Shown in pieces: positions 1 through 6,723 of a stretch of 9,491 bases of DNA (position 1 is its first letter; each line of letters opens with the position of its first letter). This DNA is from an uncultured Lachnospiraceae bacterium (GTDB lineage Bacteria > Bacillota > Clostridia > Lachnospirales > Lachnospiraceae), in assembly GCA_905201915.1 (NCBI GenBank), contig CAJKQE010000086.1:1-9491 (forward strand), given 5' to 3'. Made by a program: the position numbers and the translations under genes. Below the pieces are notes generated by a model. The model was not told the origin of the DNA. It made no database searches and was given only the letters and a program-made list of their open reading frames with translations.

Positions 1-38
1 TTGCAAAAATACATCAGACATTTTACATGTTTGTTGCA

Positions 39-66
39 TTGGAATAAAAAAATAAACCACTATAAT
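39..66 (+). promoter_or_regulatory. Probable sigma-A promoter of the pilus operon
   Basis: A perfect -10 box TATAAT lies at 61-66, with a -35-like TTGGAA at 39-44 and a 16-base spacer. Transcription would begin near 72-74, giving a leader of about 90 bases before the first gene at 163. It is the only good promoter-like sequence I see ahead of the pilus genes. The -10 match is strong; the -35 differs from TTGACA at two positions. The start site is inferred. Confidence 0.6.
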
Positions 67-86
67 AAAGGGTACAAACTAATACC

Positions 87-149
87 GTGGATGTCTGAGT
101 TGACATAAAACAAATAAATCCCCTAGAAGGGTTATGGGCATCCATTTTT
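87..149 (+). promoter_or_regulatory. Structured leader, possible attenuator of the pilus operon
   Basis: Bases 87-97 can pair with 135-145 in an 11-pair helix that includes four G-U pairs. A run of five T (145-149) follows, as in a rho-independent terminator. A competing hairpin, ATGTC (91-95) with GACAT (102-106) around a 6-base loop, uses the same 5' arm, so the two structures exclude each other. A small CCCT/AGGG hairpin (121-131) sits in the large loop. This is the layout of a terminator/anti-terminator pair. No known riboswitch or T-box motif is visible, and the terminator helix is weakened by its wobble pairs. Confidence 0.3.
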
Positions 150-162
150 ATGGAAGGATAGG

Positions 163-705
163 ATGAAGAACGAAACTGAACGGTCAAATGAAAACAACAA
201 TATAGTACAGGAAACATCTGTAGCACAGGATATTGTTCAGTTGTTATTGAAGATTGCATTTATTATCTTAGCAGTATTTCTTATTTTTACATTTCTCTAT
301 GGAATTGTAAGAATAAATGATGTCTCCATGAAACCGGCAATCAAAGACGGTGATCTGGTCATGTATTACCGATTGGATAAAAGGTTTATTTCCGGTGACG
401 TTGCAGTGTTTGAAGCTGATGGCAGAACCACGACCGGACGTGTTGTGGCGGTAGCAGGAGACACCGTTGACATTACAAAAAACGGACTGAAGATAAATGG
501 TGCAGAACAGATATCTCAGGACATTTACTTTGATACCACCCAATTCAAAGATGGAGTGGATTTTCCGGTCACAGTTGGGAGCGGTCAGGTATTTATACTT
601 GGAGATAACAGACCACAGGCATCGGACAGCCGAATCTATGGCTGTATTGATATAAAAGATGTCAAAGGAAAAGTCATCGCGATTATTCGGAGCAGGGGAA
701 TTTAA
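163..705 (+). CDS. Signal peptidase I-like pilus assembly protein (SipA-like, catalytic Lys replaced)
   Basis: A 180-residue S26-family protein with one N-terminal membrane segment (about residues 27-48) and an extracytoplasmic domain. Box B is present, with Ser55-Met56 and Pro58 at the nucleophile site. Box D reads GRVVAVAGD (92-100), where Gly92 stands where active enzymes have Lys directly before the conserved Arg. Box E (GDNR 147-150, SDSR 154-157) is intact. S. pyogenes SipA, encoded in the FCT pilus island, has Asp for Ser and Gly for Lys and is needed for pilus assembly without peptidase activity. This protein has only the Gly change, so it may be an inactive chaperone-like factor or an unusual peptidase. 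It is the first gene of the operon, 56 bases before the major pilin. GGAAGG (152-157) is its ribosome binding site. Confidence 0.85.
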   Translation: MKNETERSNENNNIVQETSVAQDIVQLLLKIAFIILAVFLIFTFLYGIVRINDVSMKPAIKDGDLVMYYRLDKRFISGDVAVFEADGRTTTGRVVAVAGDTVDITKNGLKINGAEQISQDIYFDTTQFKDGVDFPVTVGSGQVFILGDNRPQASDSRIYGCIDIKDVKGKVIAIIRSRGI

Positions 706-748
706 TTACCGGATCCGTTAATCGAATAAAAAACAAAAGAATTCACAA

Positions 749-754
749 GGGAGG
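749..754 (+). promoter_or_regulatory. Strong ribosome binding site of the major pilin
   Basis: GGGAGG lies 7 bases before the ATG at 762 and is among the strongest Shine-Dalgarno sequences in the window, as expected for an abundant shaft protein. It decides for 762 over the in-frame ATG at 768. Confidence 0.7.
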
Positions 755-761
755 AACTACA

Positions 762-1946
762 ATGAGCATGAAAAAATTTACTAAGAAAATGCTCGCTATT
801 GTCGCAGCAGGTGCTATGACAATGGGAATGGCAATGCCGGCAATGGCAGCGGAAGGAACAACAGCAGACACAGTAAATAATGCAAAGGAAGCCTATATCA
901 GCAAGACCTACAATACTGAGGTGGGAAAGGCAGAGACATTCAGCTTTACTGCTACACAGATTACAGATGGGGATGATGTAATACATACTGCTCATGCTGT
1001 TACAATTCCAACAATTAGTTTTGGAACAACTGATCTTGGTACAACTACAAAAACTGCTAAAATTAATTTAGTAGGCACTGATTTTCCTGAAGCTGGTAGA
1101 TATTCCTATACAGTAAAAGAGAACGAAACGGCTGATCCGTCTGTTACAGAGACAGCATATGAAAAACTGATTATGTCCAAGGCTGAGTATAGAATGGATG
1201 TATATGTTGTTGAGAAAACTGGTGGAACACTTGAAATTGATAAGATCATTGTAAATAAGACAAAAGGTGACAAAGATGGCGAAACAACAGGTAAAGTAGA
1301 TATTGGTAGTGATGCAAAGAAGAATGGTTTCAACTTTGTCAACACCTATGTACAGGAAGCTGGCACAGGTACACCAGATCCTGACAAGCCAGTTACACCA
1401 GATCCTGACTATAAAAAATACGGTGCATTAAACGTATCCAAGAAGGTTATTCAGAATGTAACAGATGACCAAAAATCTCTTCCAACTGAGAAATTCGACT
1501 TTACTGCAAAATTTGAATTCCCGGCAGGAACAGATGCAAATACACTTGGCGGTGTAAAAGACAAAGATGGTAATGGTGTTACGTTAGACGCGACTGGACA
1601 ATGTACATTCCAGCTGGGAAATGGCGAGAACATGAAATTCACAGGTCTTCCAGTAGGAACAACGATTACCGTAACTGAGGCTGCAAAAGCAAACTACAAG
1701 GGAAGCACTGTAGTTACACTTAATGGTGTAGAGACATCTAAAGCAGCAACAAAATACAATGAAGCAATTACAGCCAGTGGTAAACTCGGCCAGAAAAAGA
1801 ACATTGTTGACGTAACCAACAAATTCAACAACGTACCAACAACTGGTATTATCATGAACACTCTTCCATACGTTCTGATGGTTGCTCTTTGTGCTGTAGC
1901 ACTGTTTGGATTCGTTGCTTTCAAACGCAAAAAAGTACAGAAATAA
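762..1946 (+). CDS. fctA: Major (shaft) pilin, FctA/Spy0128-like, two isopeptide domains
   Basis: A secreted 394-residue pilin, probably the polymer shaft. The signal peptide (about 1-30) has a Lys-rich start and AMA-type cleavage site. Domain 1 (about 38-197) has the FctA pattern, with candidate isopeptide residues Lys48, Glu120 (in YTVKE) and Asn194 (in FVNTY). A TPDP linker (204-216) leads to domain 2 (about 220-356), with Lys227, Glu306 (in TVTEA) and Asn353 (in VTNKF). The sorting signal is VPTTG (358-362), followed by a hydrophobic span and the basic tail KRKKVQK. Lys187, seven residues before Asn194, matches the spacing of the polymerising Lys161 to Asn168 in Spy0128; Lys186 is the alternative. 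The two-domain plan and length fit Spy0128-type backbone pilins. It lies between the signal peptidase-like gene and the class B sortase. The bond assignments are inferred by motif alignment. Confidence 0.9.
   Translation: MSMKKFTKKMLAIVAAGAMTMGMAMPAMAAEGTTADTVNNAKEAYISKTYNTEVGKAETFSFTATQITDGDDVIHTAHAVTIPTISFGTTDLGTTTKTAKINLVGTDFPEAGRYSYTVKENETADPSVTETAYEKLIMSKAEYRMDVYVVEKTGGTLEIDKIIVNKTKGDKDGETTGKVDIGSDAKKNGFNFVNTYVQEAGTGTPDPDKPVTPDPDYKKYGALNVSKKVIQNVTDDQKSLPTEKFDFTAKFEFPAGTDANTLGGVKDKDGNGVTLDATGQCTFQLGNGENMKFTGLPVGTTITVTEAAKANYKGSTVVTLNGVETSKAATKYNEAITASGKLGQKKNIVDVTNKFNNVPTTGIIMNTLPYVLMVALCAVALFGFVAFKRKKVQK
1370..1409 (+). repeat. Two-copy direct repeat in the pilin linker
   Basis: TACACCAGATCCTGAC occurs at 1370-1385 and again at 1394-1409, 24 bases apart and in frame. 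It encodes the repeated TPDPD of the linker between the two pilin domains. In-frame duplication or loss would change linker length without breaking the gene. Confidence 0.8.
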
Positions 1947-1972
1947 TTTTATAAAATCATAAAAGAAACAGC

Positions 1973-2013
1973 AAAGGGAATGCGTGCGGCGATACTCCGT
2001 CGCATTCCCTTTT
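1973..2013 (+). terminator. Hairpin between major pilin and sortase, probable partial terminator
   Basis: AAAGGGAATGCG (1973-1984) and CGCATTCCCTTT (2001-2012) form a perfect 12-bp stem. Inside it, CGG (1987-1989) can pair with CCG (1997-1999) around a 7-base loop. Only four T follow (2010-2013), partly inside the stem, so termination is probably incomplete. It lies 26 bases after the pilin stop and before the sortase ribosome binding site. It could lower sortase and minor pilin transcripts relative to shaft pilin, or protect the upstream mRNA from 3' decay. Confidence 0.75.
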
Positions 2014-2046
2014 GCAATAAGAAAGGAAATTTCAGGAATATTTCAT

Positions 2047-2946
2047 ATGAAAAAAGCAGCAAAGTTTTTAGTCAAAATAGTCGATCATATGGTGAATTTT
2101 ATAGCGTTATTGCTGATTCTTATGGTAATGTTCCTGTCATGCTATATGTTATGGGATTCCAATCAGGTATATCAGGCGGCTGATGCGAAGAACTACGAAG
2201 CCTATATTCCAACAGAAAAACATACGAAATCTTTTGAAGAATTGCAGAAAATCAATCCGGATATTATTGGCTGGATTCGAATAAATGAAACAAACGTTAA
2301 TTATCCGCTGCTTCAGGCAGAAGATGATGATACTTATATGAATACGGATGCCGAAGGCAAGTATTCTTTAAGTGGTTCCATATTTTTGCACTGTGCAAAC
2401 AAACCGGATTTTTCCGATTTTAACAATATGATTTATGGACACCATATGGAAAAACACATGATGTTTGGAGATGTGGGGCTATTCACAGATAAGGAGTATT
2501 TTGACGAACATCCATACGGAAATCTTTTTTTTGATGGAAAAGATCATGGAATTGAATTTTATGCATTGATCCAGGCAGATGCTTATAATGAACGGCTGTT
2601 CAGTGTCAGTTCAGAGGAACCGGAAGCAAAACAGGCGTGTCTGCAGGAAATATCAGACAATGCTTTATATAAAAGAAACTTTGAACTTACGGAAAATGAC
2701 CATTTGGTTCTTCTGATAACATGTACTTCAGAGATGACAAATGGAAGAAATATATTAGTAGGAAGGCTTACGGATCAGGTCTATCCTGAGAAAGAGAAAG
2801 CCAAGAATCTGGGAACGGGAATTGATGAATTTAAAGAAATGATGATTCAGGTGCCGGCTATTTACTGGATACTTTTGCTTATTATCGTACTATTGATAGT
2901 AGATAGAAAAATGAAGAAGGGAAAGAAAAAACATGAAAATCCTTGA
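2047..2946 (+). CDS. Class B sortase, pilus polymerase
   Basis: A 299-residue membrane transpeptidase that should join pilin subunits between a sorting-signal Thr and a pilin Lys. It has an N-terminal membrane segment (about 15-36), the sortase barrel, the catalytic His132 in YGHHM, Cys226 in LITC, and Arg234 in the GRNILVGRL strand. The FGDV and TCTSE surroundings are of the class B type, as in Spy0129, the class B sortase of the S. pyogenes FCT island. A second membrane segment (about 268-286) and basic tail lie at the C terminus, a feature usually associated with class C pilin sortases. I chose ATG 2047, with AGGAA (2034-2038) 8 bases before it. Earlier in-frame ATG 1984 falls inside the upstream hairpin and adds 21 residues not expected in the family. 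The end overlaps the next gene by 14 bp. Confidence 0.88.
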   Translation: MKKAAKFLVKIVDHMVNFIALLLILMVMFLSCYMLWDSNQVYQAADAKNYEAYIPTEKHTKSFEELQKINPDIIGWIRINETNVNYPLLQAEDDDTYMNTDAEGKYSLSGSIFLHCANKPDFSDFNNMIYGHHMEKHMMFGDVGLFTDKEYFDEHPYGNLFFDGKDHGIEFYALIQADAYNERLFSVSSEEPEAKQACLQEISDNALYKRNFELTENDHLVLLITCTSEMTNGRNILVGRLTDQVYPEKEKAKNLGTGIDEFKEMMIQVPAIYWILLLIIVLLIVDRKMKKGKKKHENP

Positions 2947-3622
2947 TTTAAAAAAAGTAACTATCATATTGGTGACTATGCTCCTTTTTCTGAGCATGCA
3001 GATATCAGCTTTTGCATCTGATAATTGTACTGTAGTAAAAATTCCGGTGAGACAGATTTTTGACAGTGAAGTGGAAGGCATTGCAGATGAATTTTCTTAT
3101 ATTATGACAACAGATCAAAGCGACGCACCAATGCCCGCCGGAAGCTGCAATATGCAGTATTCCTGGACAATGGAAAAGAATGCAGCAACAGAGATTATAC
3201 TGAATGTAAAAACAGCAGGACAGTATCATTATAACATTTATCAGACGACAGAAAAAAAGGATGATTATAAATATGATCAAAACAGGTACTATGTGACTGT
3301 CGAGGCTTACTATAATGAATCGAATCAGTTAAAAGTTGTCACAATTGTAGCAAATGAGAAGGGGGAGAAAATAGAAGCAATCTCTTTTAAGAATAGTTAT
3401 ATTGGAGAAGAGAAGCCAAATCCAACACAGCCCTCAAACCCGTCACAACCATCTGGTCCGTCCAATTCAGATGAATCAGGAAAGATCAATAGTGTAAAGA
3501 CTGGAGATGACAGTCCTGTTATGGGATATTTCTTATTGCTGTTTGGTTCACTGATTTGTCTAAGCGTTTTAATCCATAAAAAGCAGAAAAGAAATAAGGG
3601 AGAATCACAAGATGAGGCATAA
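2933..3622 (+). CDS. fctB: Basal/minor pilin, FctB-like, with proline-rich tail
   Basis: A secreted 229-residue protein that is probably the base of the pilus, anchored to peptidoglycan. It has a signal peptide (about 1-28, ending AFA), a single FctA-like Ig domain (about 31-157), a Pro-rich stretch (161-176, KPNPTQPSNPSQPSGP), the sorting motif VKTGD (188-192), a membrane span and a basic tail. S. pyogenes FctB has the same plan: one Ig domain and a polyproline tail thought to thread into the wall. By alignment with the major pilin, the isopeptide Lys position appears to be Gln41 (IPVRQ) and the Glu position Gln104, while Asn154 is kept. The domain may therefore lack the internal bond. The sorting motif lacks Pro, unlike the other two pilins. 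The start overlaps the sortase end and the stop overlaps the adhesin start, which indicates coupling. Confidence 0.8.
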   Translation: MKILDLKKVTIILVTMLLFLSMQISAFASDNCTVVKIPVRQIFDSEVEGIADEFSYIMTTDQSDAPMPAGSCNMQYSWTMEKNAATEIILNVKTAGQYHYNIYQTTEKKDDYKYDQNRYYVTVEAYYNESNQLKVVTIVANEKGEKIEAISFKNSYIGEEKPNPTQPSNPSQPSGPSNSDESGKINSVKTGDDSPVMGYFLLLFGSLICLSVLIHKKQKRNKGESQDEA

Positions 3623-4241
3623 TATATGGAAAAAATACTTAAAAATTTTATGTTCTTGGATTTTGATTCTTTCTATATGTTTTTTATCCTTAAATGTAGT
3701 AGTTGAAGCATCAGACACAGATAGGGAAATGAAGCCAGTAAGTGAGCAGCAGTCTGAGACAGAAGAAACGATTGATATAGGAGAACAGTCTGAAACAGAG
3801 GATTCCGCAGACCAGATAACAGATCTGAATGCACCGGAACAAATGTCTGTACAGAGTCTGGAGGAAGAATTACTGGCGGTTGCCGAGAATGGAGAAGAAG
3901 CCTCAACAAATAGAGTAGAGTATGTAGATGTCAATGGAAATCCAATTACAGGAGCACCTTCTGTCATTCAATTTGGAGCAATTGCGGATCATAAAGAGCT
4001 ATCTATAGAAGGCCGACATTTCGAGTTTAAGAGTGCAAAAGTAGATGGAAAGAACTGTGTATACATCGGAAAATATAATGGCACCATTTACTATAGTACG
4101 GATGGTGTGATTGCAATTAAAATGGATGATACTCAGAAACTAACGATGATGTACCAGGAGTATCATCTGGTCAGCATAAAGGAAGTAGTTCCTGATAGTT
4201 GTACACCTGGTACAATCACCAAAAAAAAATGGCAGCCTTGA
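3612..4241 (+). CDS. Large pilus adhesin, N-terminal part, frame closed after an A9 run
   Basis: This is the 5' part of a large surface protein. The signal peptide (about 1-33, ending VEA) is followed by an acidic Glu/Ser/Thr-rich stretch (34-90). A beta-rich region then starts at RVEYVDVNGNPITG (about 97), which I cannot assign to a family. As read here it is only 209 residues, has no sorting signal, and ends KKKWQP four codons after a run of nine A. It would be released from the cell and not anchored. The downstream frame continues the same protein. The start overlaps the FctB-like gene by 11 bp, with GGGAGAA (3598-3604) as ribosome binding site. It is best read with the next feature as one gene, probably the tip or accessory adhesin. 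Confidence 0.8.
   Translation: MRHNIWKKYLKILCSWILILSICFLSLNVVVEASDTDREMKPVSEQQSETEETIDIGEQSETEDSADQITDLNAPEQMSVQSLEEELLAVAENGEEASTNRVEYVDVNGNPITGAPSVIQFGAIADHKELSIEGRHFEFKSAKVDGKNCVYIGKYNGTIYYSTDGVIAIKMDDTQKLTMMYQEYHLVSIKEVVPDSCTPGTITKKKWQP
4221..4229 (+). other. Run of nine A at the adhesin frame break
   Basis: Nine consecutive A mark the frame change. The upstream frame closes at 4239-4241 (TGA). The downstream frame has its last upstream stop at 4186-4188 (TAG), so the change must occur between 4189 and 4241. This is the only long homopolymer there. Removing one A (or adding two) restores one frame, reading TKKNGSLDAPL across the junction. Runs of this length are prone to replication slippage and to RNA polymerase slippage. 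Confidence 0.85.
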
Positions 4242-6597
4242 TGCGCCGCTTGATATATCGAATCAGATTCGTGTAAATGCGGGAGAAAACTTTATAATTT
4301 CAGTAACTCCTGGCACAGACACAGCAAAAGCAAATAATCCCAAAGCGAAAAGATTTATAATCGAATCCGTTGTTTCTCAAGAGGGTGCGACAATTACGAA
4401 GGAAAATGGAAATGAAAACAAAGCTACCTATTCCATTAACTTTGTAAAAGACGATACGATTACAATTACCTATAAAGAACAAAGTATTTACAGAATATTC
4501 ATTAATACAAAAGATATTAATGGAGAAGAATATATTAATATTGCGCATAGTGAAAAGAATGGCTGGCAGTATTTGAAAGATCAGGACAAAATCATGTGGA
4601 CTTTTACACCAGATGATGTTTATGAAATGTCAGGCTACAACTTAGATATTCCTGCTTTTCATACGAAAAGAGGCTACCGTGTAATACATATGGTGGTGAA
4701 TGGTACTTCCATTCAAGCCTCTTCTGAGAGCGGAGTGAGTGAGGTGCCAATAAGTAAAGGCGATAGTGTTTCATCGGCTCCAGGTAAATTAAGTTTAATT
4801 ACCAAGATGACAGATAGCTACACAACTACTAGAGGTGATGAAAAAAATTGTTCTTATGAATATAAGATGGATTTGAAAGTCCGAACCGGTAAATTTGAGG
4901 ATTACAATTTTACCTTAGTACCATACAAAGAAGAGCGCGGAAAGCAGGCTGTGACAGTAAGGCTATATACGAATCAAACCCGAAGCGGCGAAGGTTTGGA
5001 CGTAGTTATGTGGGACTATGAGAAACAAGCACTGGTTCCTGTAAAAGATAATCAAACCATAGATATGGATCCAGTAACGTATAATGGAAGTAAAAACATA
5101 AGACAGGTACGAATTTTCTTTGCCAAGCCAAAAGCCGGGTATGAATTTACAAATGGACTTCAAAATGCTATTGGTGTTATGTATGGACAGCCTCATGGCG
5201 ACAATCCTAGTGGGGATGGAAAAAAGAATGATGCTGATGCTGGTAACATAGATGCAATGACAGCTACGTCACTTATAAGAGGGAATAATTCCTTTAAAAT
5301 ATATGATGAGCAATGGCAGACTGCACAAAAAGCTGCGAAGGAAAAAGGGTATACCCGATATTTAGCGTGGGGAGGGGCAAAACCTTTAGATAATGGCTGG
5401 CGTTTATATTCTGCCTCTTTCATGGTTGCATCTAGCAGCCTATATGTACATTATAATTCCGGTGCCGGTATGGGAGTGCTTCCTAATAATGCAGATGTGA
5501 AGAACATTCCGGATAATCCGAAGACAAGGAGTTATAACAACACTCCTATGCATTCTTATGGAAAGGATCTGGAAACTGGAAAGGGAATAAGAACTATAGG
5601 TACTACCTTTATTATGGGTGAAGGTTGGGCAGAACCCACTTGTGAAGGCTATGAATTTATAGGATGGAAGCTGAAAAACAAAGATGGTAAGTTAAGTCAA
5701 GAGACATATAGTAACGGTGAACTCTTTACGATTTCTGATGAGAATTACGGATATGCAAATAATACGAATCTGCCTGTATTTGCATCTAAAAATTATACAG
5801 GATATCAGATTGTTGCACAGTGGAAAAAAACAGCCAAAAAAGAAATAAGGGTTGAGCATTATCTCAAGATACCGGATGGAACGGAAAAACTTGAGAAGAC
5901 AACTTCAGGAACCATTTCATTTTCTGCTGACGGCGAGACCGTTAAGGCGTTTGCGAACCCTGAGCCGGATGGAACATTTCCAGGTTATGTATTTGATGAA
6001 AGTGATAAGCGAAATACATTAGAAAAGGATGTGGAGAACGGTGCTTTATCAGAGCCTGTCGTATTAAAACTGTATTATAAACCTACTGTCTTGCAAGTCA
6101 GTAAAACAGTGGCAGGATATAATCAGGAACCGAATAAAGAATTTACATTTACACTTACAGCAGCTCCACCTGCAGGAGCAGATCCGGGCATATCGCAGAT
6201 TAAGGACGGACAGATTTATATTACAAAAGGGTCTAAGGCGACAGCAATACCCCTTTCTTTTGCAAATAACCAAGCGACCTTTACATTAAAAAAAGATGAA
6301 TCTGTAAAGATTAATTGTCTGCCGACAGGCTGGTCATATAAGGTGTCCGAAGAGGATCCGGGTAAGAATTATAAGACAACATATAAAATAAATAATGGTT
6401 CCGCCACAGATGGAAGAGATGCATCTTTCAAGATGGACAAAGAAATAAACATTGCGTTTATTAATAAATCAACAATGGAACCGCCTGTAACAGGACGAAC
6501 ACTTGCAAACAATGGCCTGATGGTTTTGATGTTTTTAGTTCTTGCTATCAGTATAGTTGGTATGGTATTCTTTAAAGGAATAAAAAAGAAGAACTGA
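4222..6597 (+). CDS. Large pilus adhesin, C-terminal part, out of frame with its start
   Basis: This is the rest of the adhesin. Joined to the upstream part after loss of one A, it gives 994 residues. I see no good start of its own: the first candidates are TTG 4573 and ATG 4594, with no ribosome binding site, and protein-like sequence is already continuous from 4231. In order it has an unassigned beta-rich region, an InlB_B/Listeria-Bacteroides-like repeat (about 5440-5830, with YNSGAG, GYEFIGW and VAQWKK), and a MucBP/SHIRT-like module (about 5845-6085, ending LKLYYKP). A final FctA/DUF7601-like domain follows (about 6091-6470), with candidate isopeptide residues Lys at 6103, Glu at 6349 and Asn at 6463. 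The sorting signal PPVTG, a membrane span and the tail KGIKKKN end the protein. The intact domains argue for recent or reversible breakage. It could be a phase-OFF allele or a sequencing error. Confidence 0.8.
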   Translation, partial: KKNGSLDAPLDISNQIRVNAGENFIISVTPGTDTAKANNPKAKRFIIESVVSQEGATITKENGNENKATYSINFVKDDTITITYKEQSIYRIFINTKDINGEEYINIAHSEKNGWQYLKDQDKIMWTFTPDDVYEMSGYNLDIPAFHTKRGYRVIHMVVNGTSIQASSESGVSEVPISKGDSVSSAPGKLSLITKMTDSYTTTRGDEKNCSYEYKMDLKVRTGKFEDYNFTLVPYKEERGKQAVTVRLYTNQTRSGEGLDVVMWDYEKQALVPVKDNQTIDMDPVTYNGSKNIRQVRIFFAKPKAGYEFTNGLQNAIGVMYGQPHGDNPSGDGKKNDADAGNIDAMTATSLIRGNNSFKIYDEQWQTAQKAAKEKGYTRYLAWGGAKPLDNGWRLYSASFMVASSSLYVHYNSGAGMGVLPNNADVKNIPDNPKTRSYNNTPMHSYGKDLETGKGIRTIGTTFIMGEGWAEPTCEGYEFIGWKLKNKDGKLSQETYSNGELFTISDENYGYANNTNLPVFASKNYTGYQIVAQWKKTAKKEIRVEHYLKIPDGTEKLEKTTSGTISFSADGETVKAFANPEPDGTFPGYVFDESDKRNTLEKDVENGALSEPVVLKLYYKPTVLQVSKTVAGYNQEPNKEFTFTLTAAPPAGADPGISQIKDGQIYITKGSKATAIPLSFANNQATFTLKKDESVKINCLPTGWSYKVSEEDPGKNYKTTYKINNGSATDGRDASFKMDKEINIAFINKSTMEPPVTGRTLANNGLMVLMFLVLAISIVGMVFFKGIKKKN

Positions 6598-6633
6598 AAA
6601 AGCTGATAATGAGGTAAAGAGGAAAGGTTATAC

Positions 6634-6701
6634 AATATCCCGAATTTATTAGACTTGAGGCGATAAAAGATGAAGCGCAAGGATAATAATTCGGGATTTT
6701 T
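6634..6701 (+). terminator. Hairpin with T-run between adhesin and rrf2, terminator or attenuator
   Basis: ATCCCGAATT (6637-6646) pairs perfectly with AATTCGGGAT (6688-6697). After a bulged T, four more pairs (6648-6651 with 6684-6687) extend the stem around a 32-base loop. Five T (6697-6701) follow. It starts about 36 bases after the adhesin stop and fits the end of the pilus operon. It also lies just before the rrf2 ribosome binding site at 6710, leaving no room for a promoter between. Transcription of rrf2 must therefore pass through it, so it may work as an attenuator. The dyad could instead be a protein binding site. Confidence 0.6.
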
Positions 6702-6723
6702 CCTGCTTTGGAGAGGAGCAATT

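Noticed and set aside
34..66. TTGCAT (34-39) as the -35 of the pilus promoter
   Set aside because: The spacer to TATAAT would be 21 bases. TTGGAA at 39-44 gives 16.
702..995. Cysteine-rich reverse-strand frame
   Set aside because: It lies opposite the signal peptide end of the major pilin. The repeated Cys/His comes from reading Gly/Ala/Met codons backwards. No ribosome binding site or family match is seen.
1980..2183. Small forward frame starting inside the pilin-sortase hairpin
   Set aside because: It overlaps the start of the sortase in another frame, begins within the stem and has no ribosome binding site. The sortase frame is clearly the coding one.
2525..2532. Run of eight T in the sortase gene (and another at 7833-7840 in pucR) as phase switches
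   Set aside because: T runs of this length arise easily from Phe codons in AT-rich DNA and both genes are in frame, so there is no positive evidence here.
3612..4241. Thioester adhesion domain in the adhesin
   Set aside because: Scattered Cys residues occur, but I see no convincing Cys-Gln thioester motif context such as that of Cpa-type tip proteins.
4573..6597. Adhesin C-terminal half as an independent gene starting at TTG 4573
   Set aside because: There is no ribosome binding site or signal peptide, and domain-like sequence in the same frame continues upstream to the A9 run. A wall-anchored protein without a signal peptide would not be exported.
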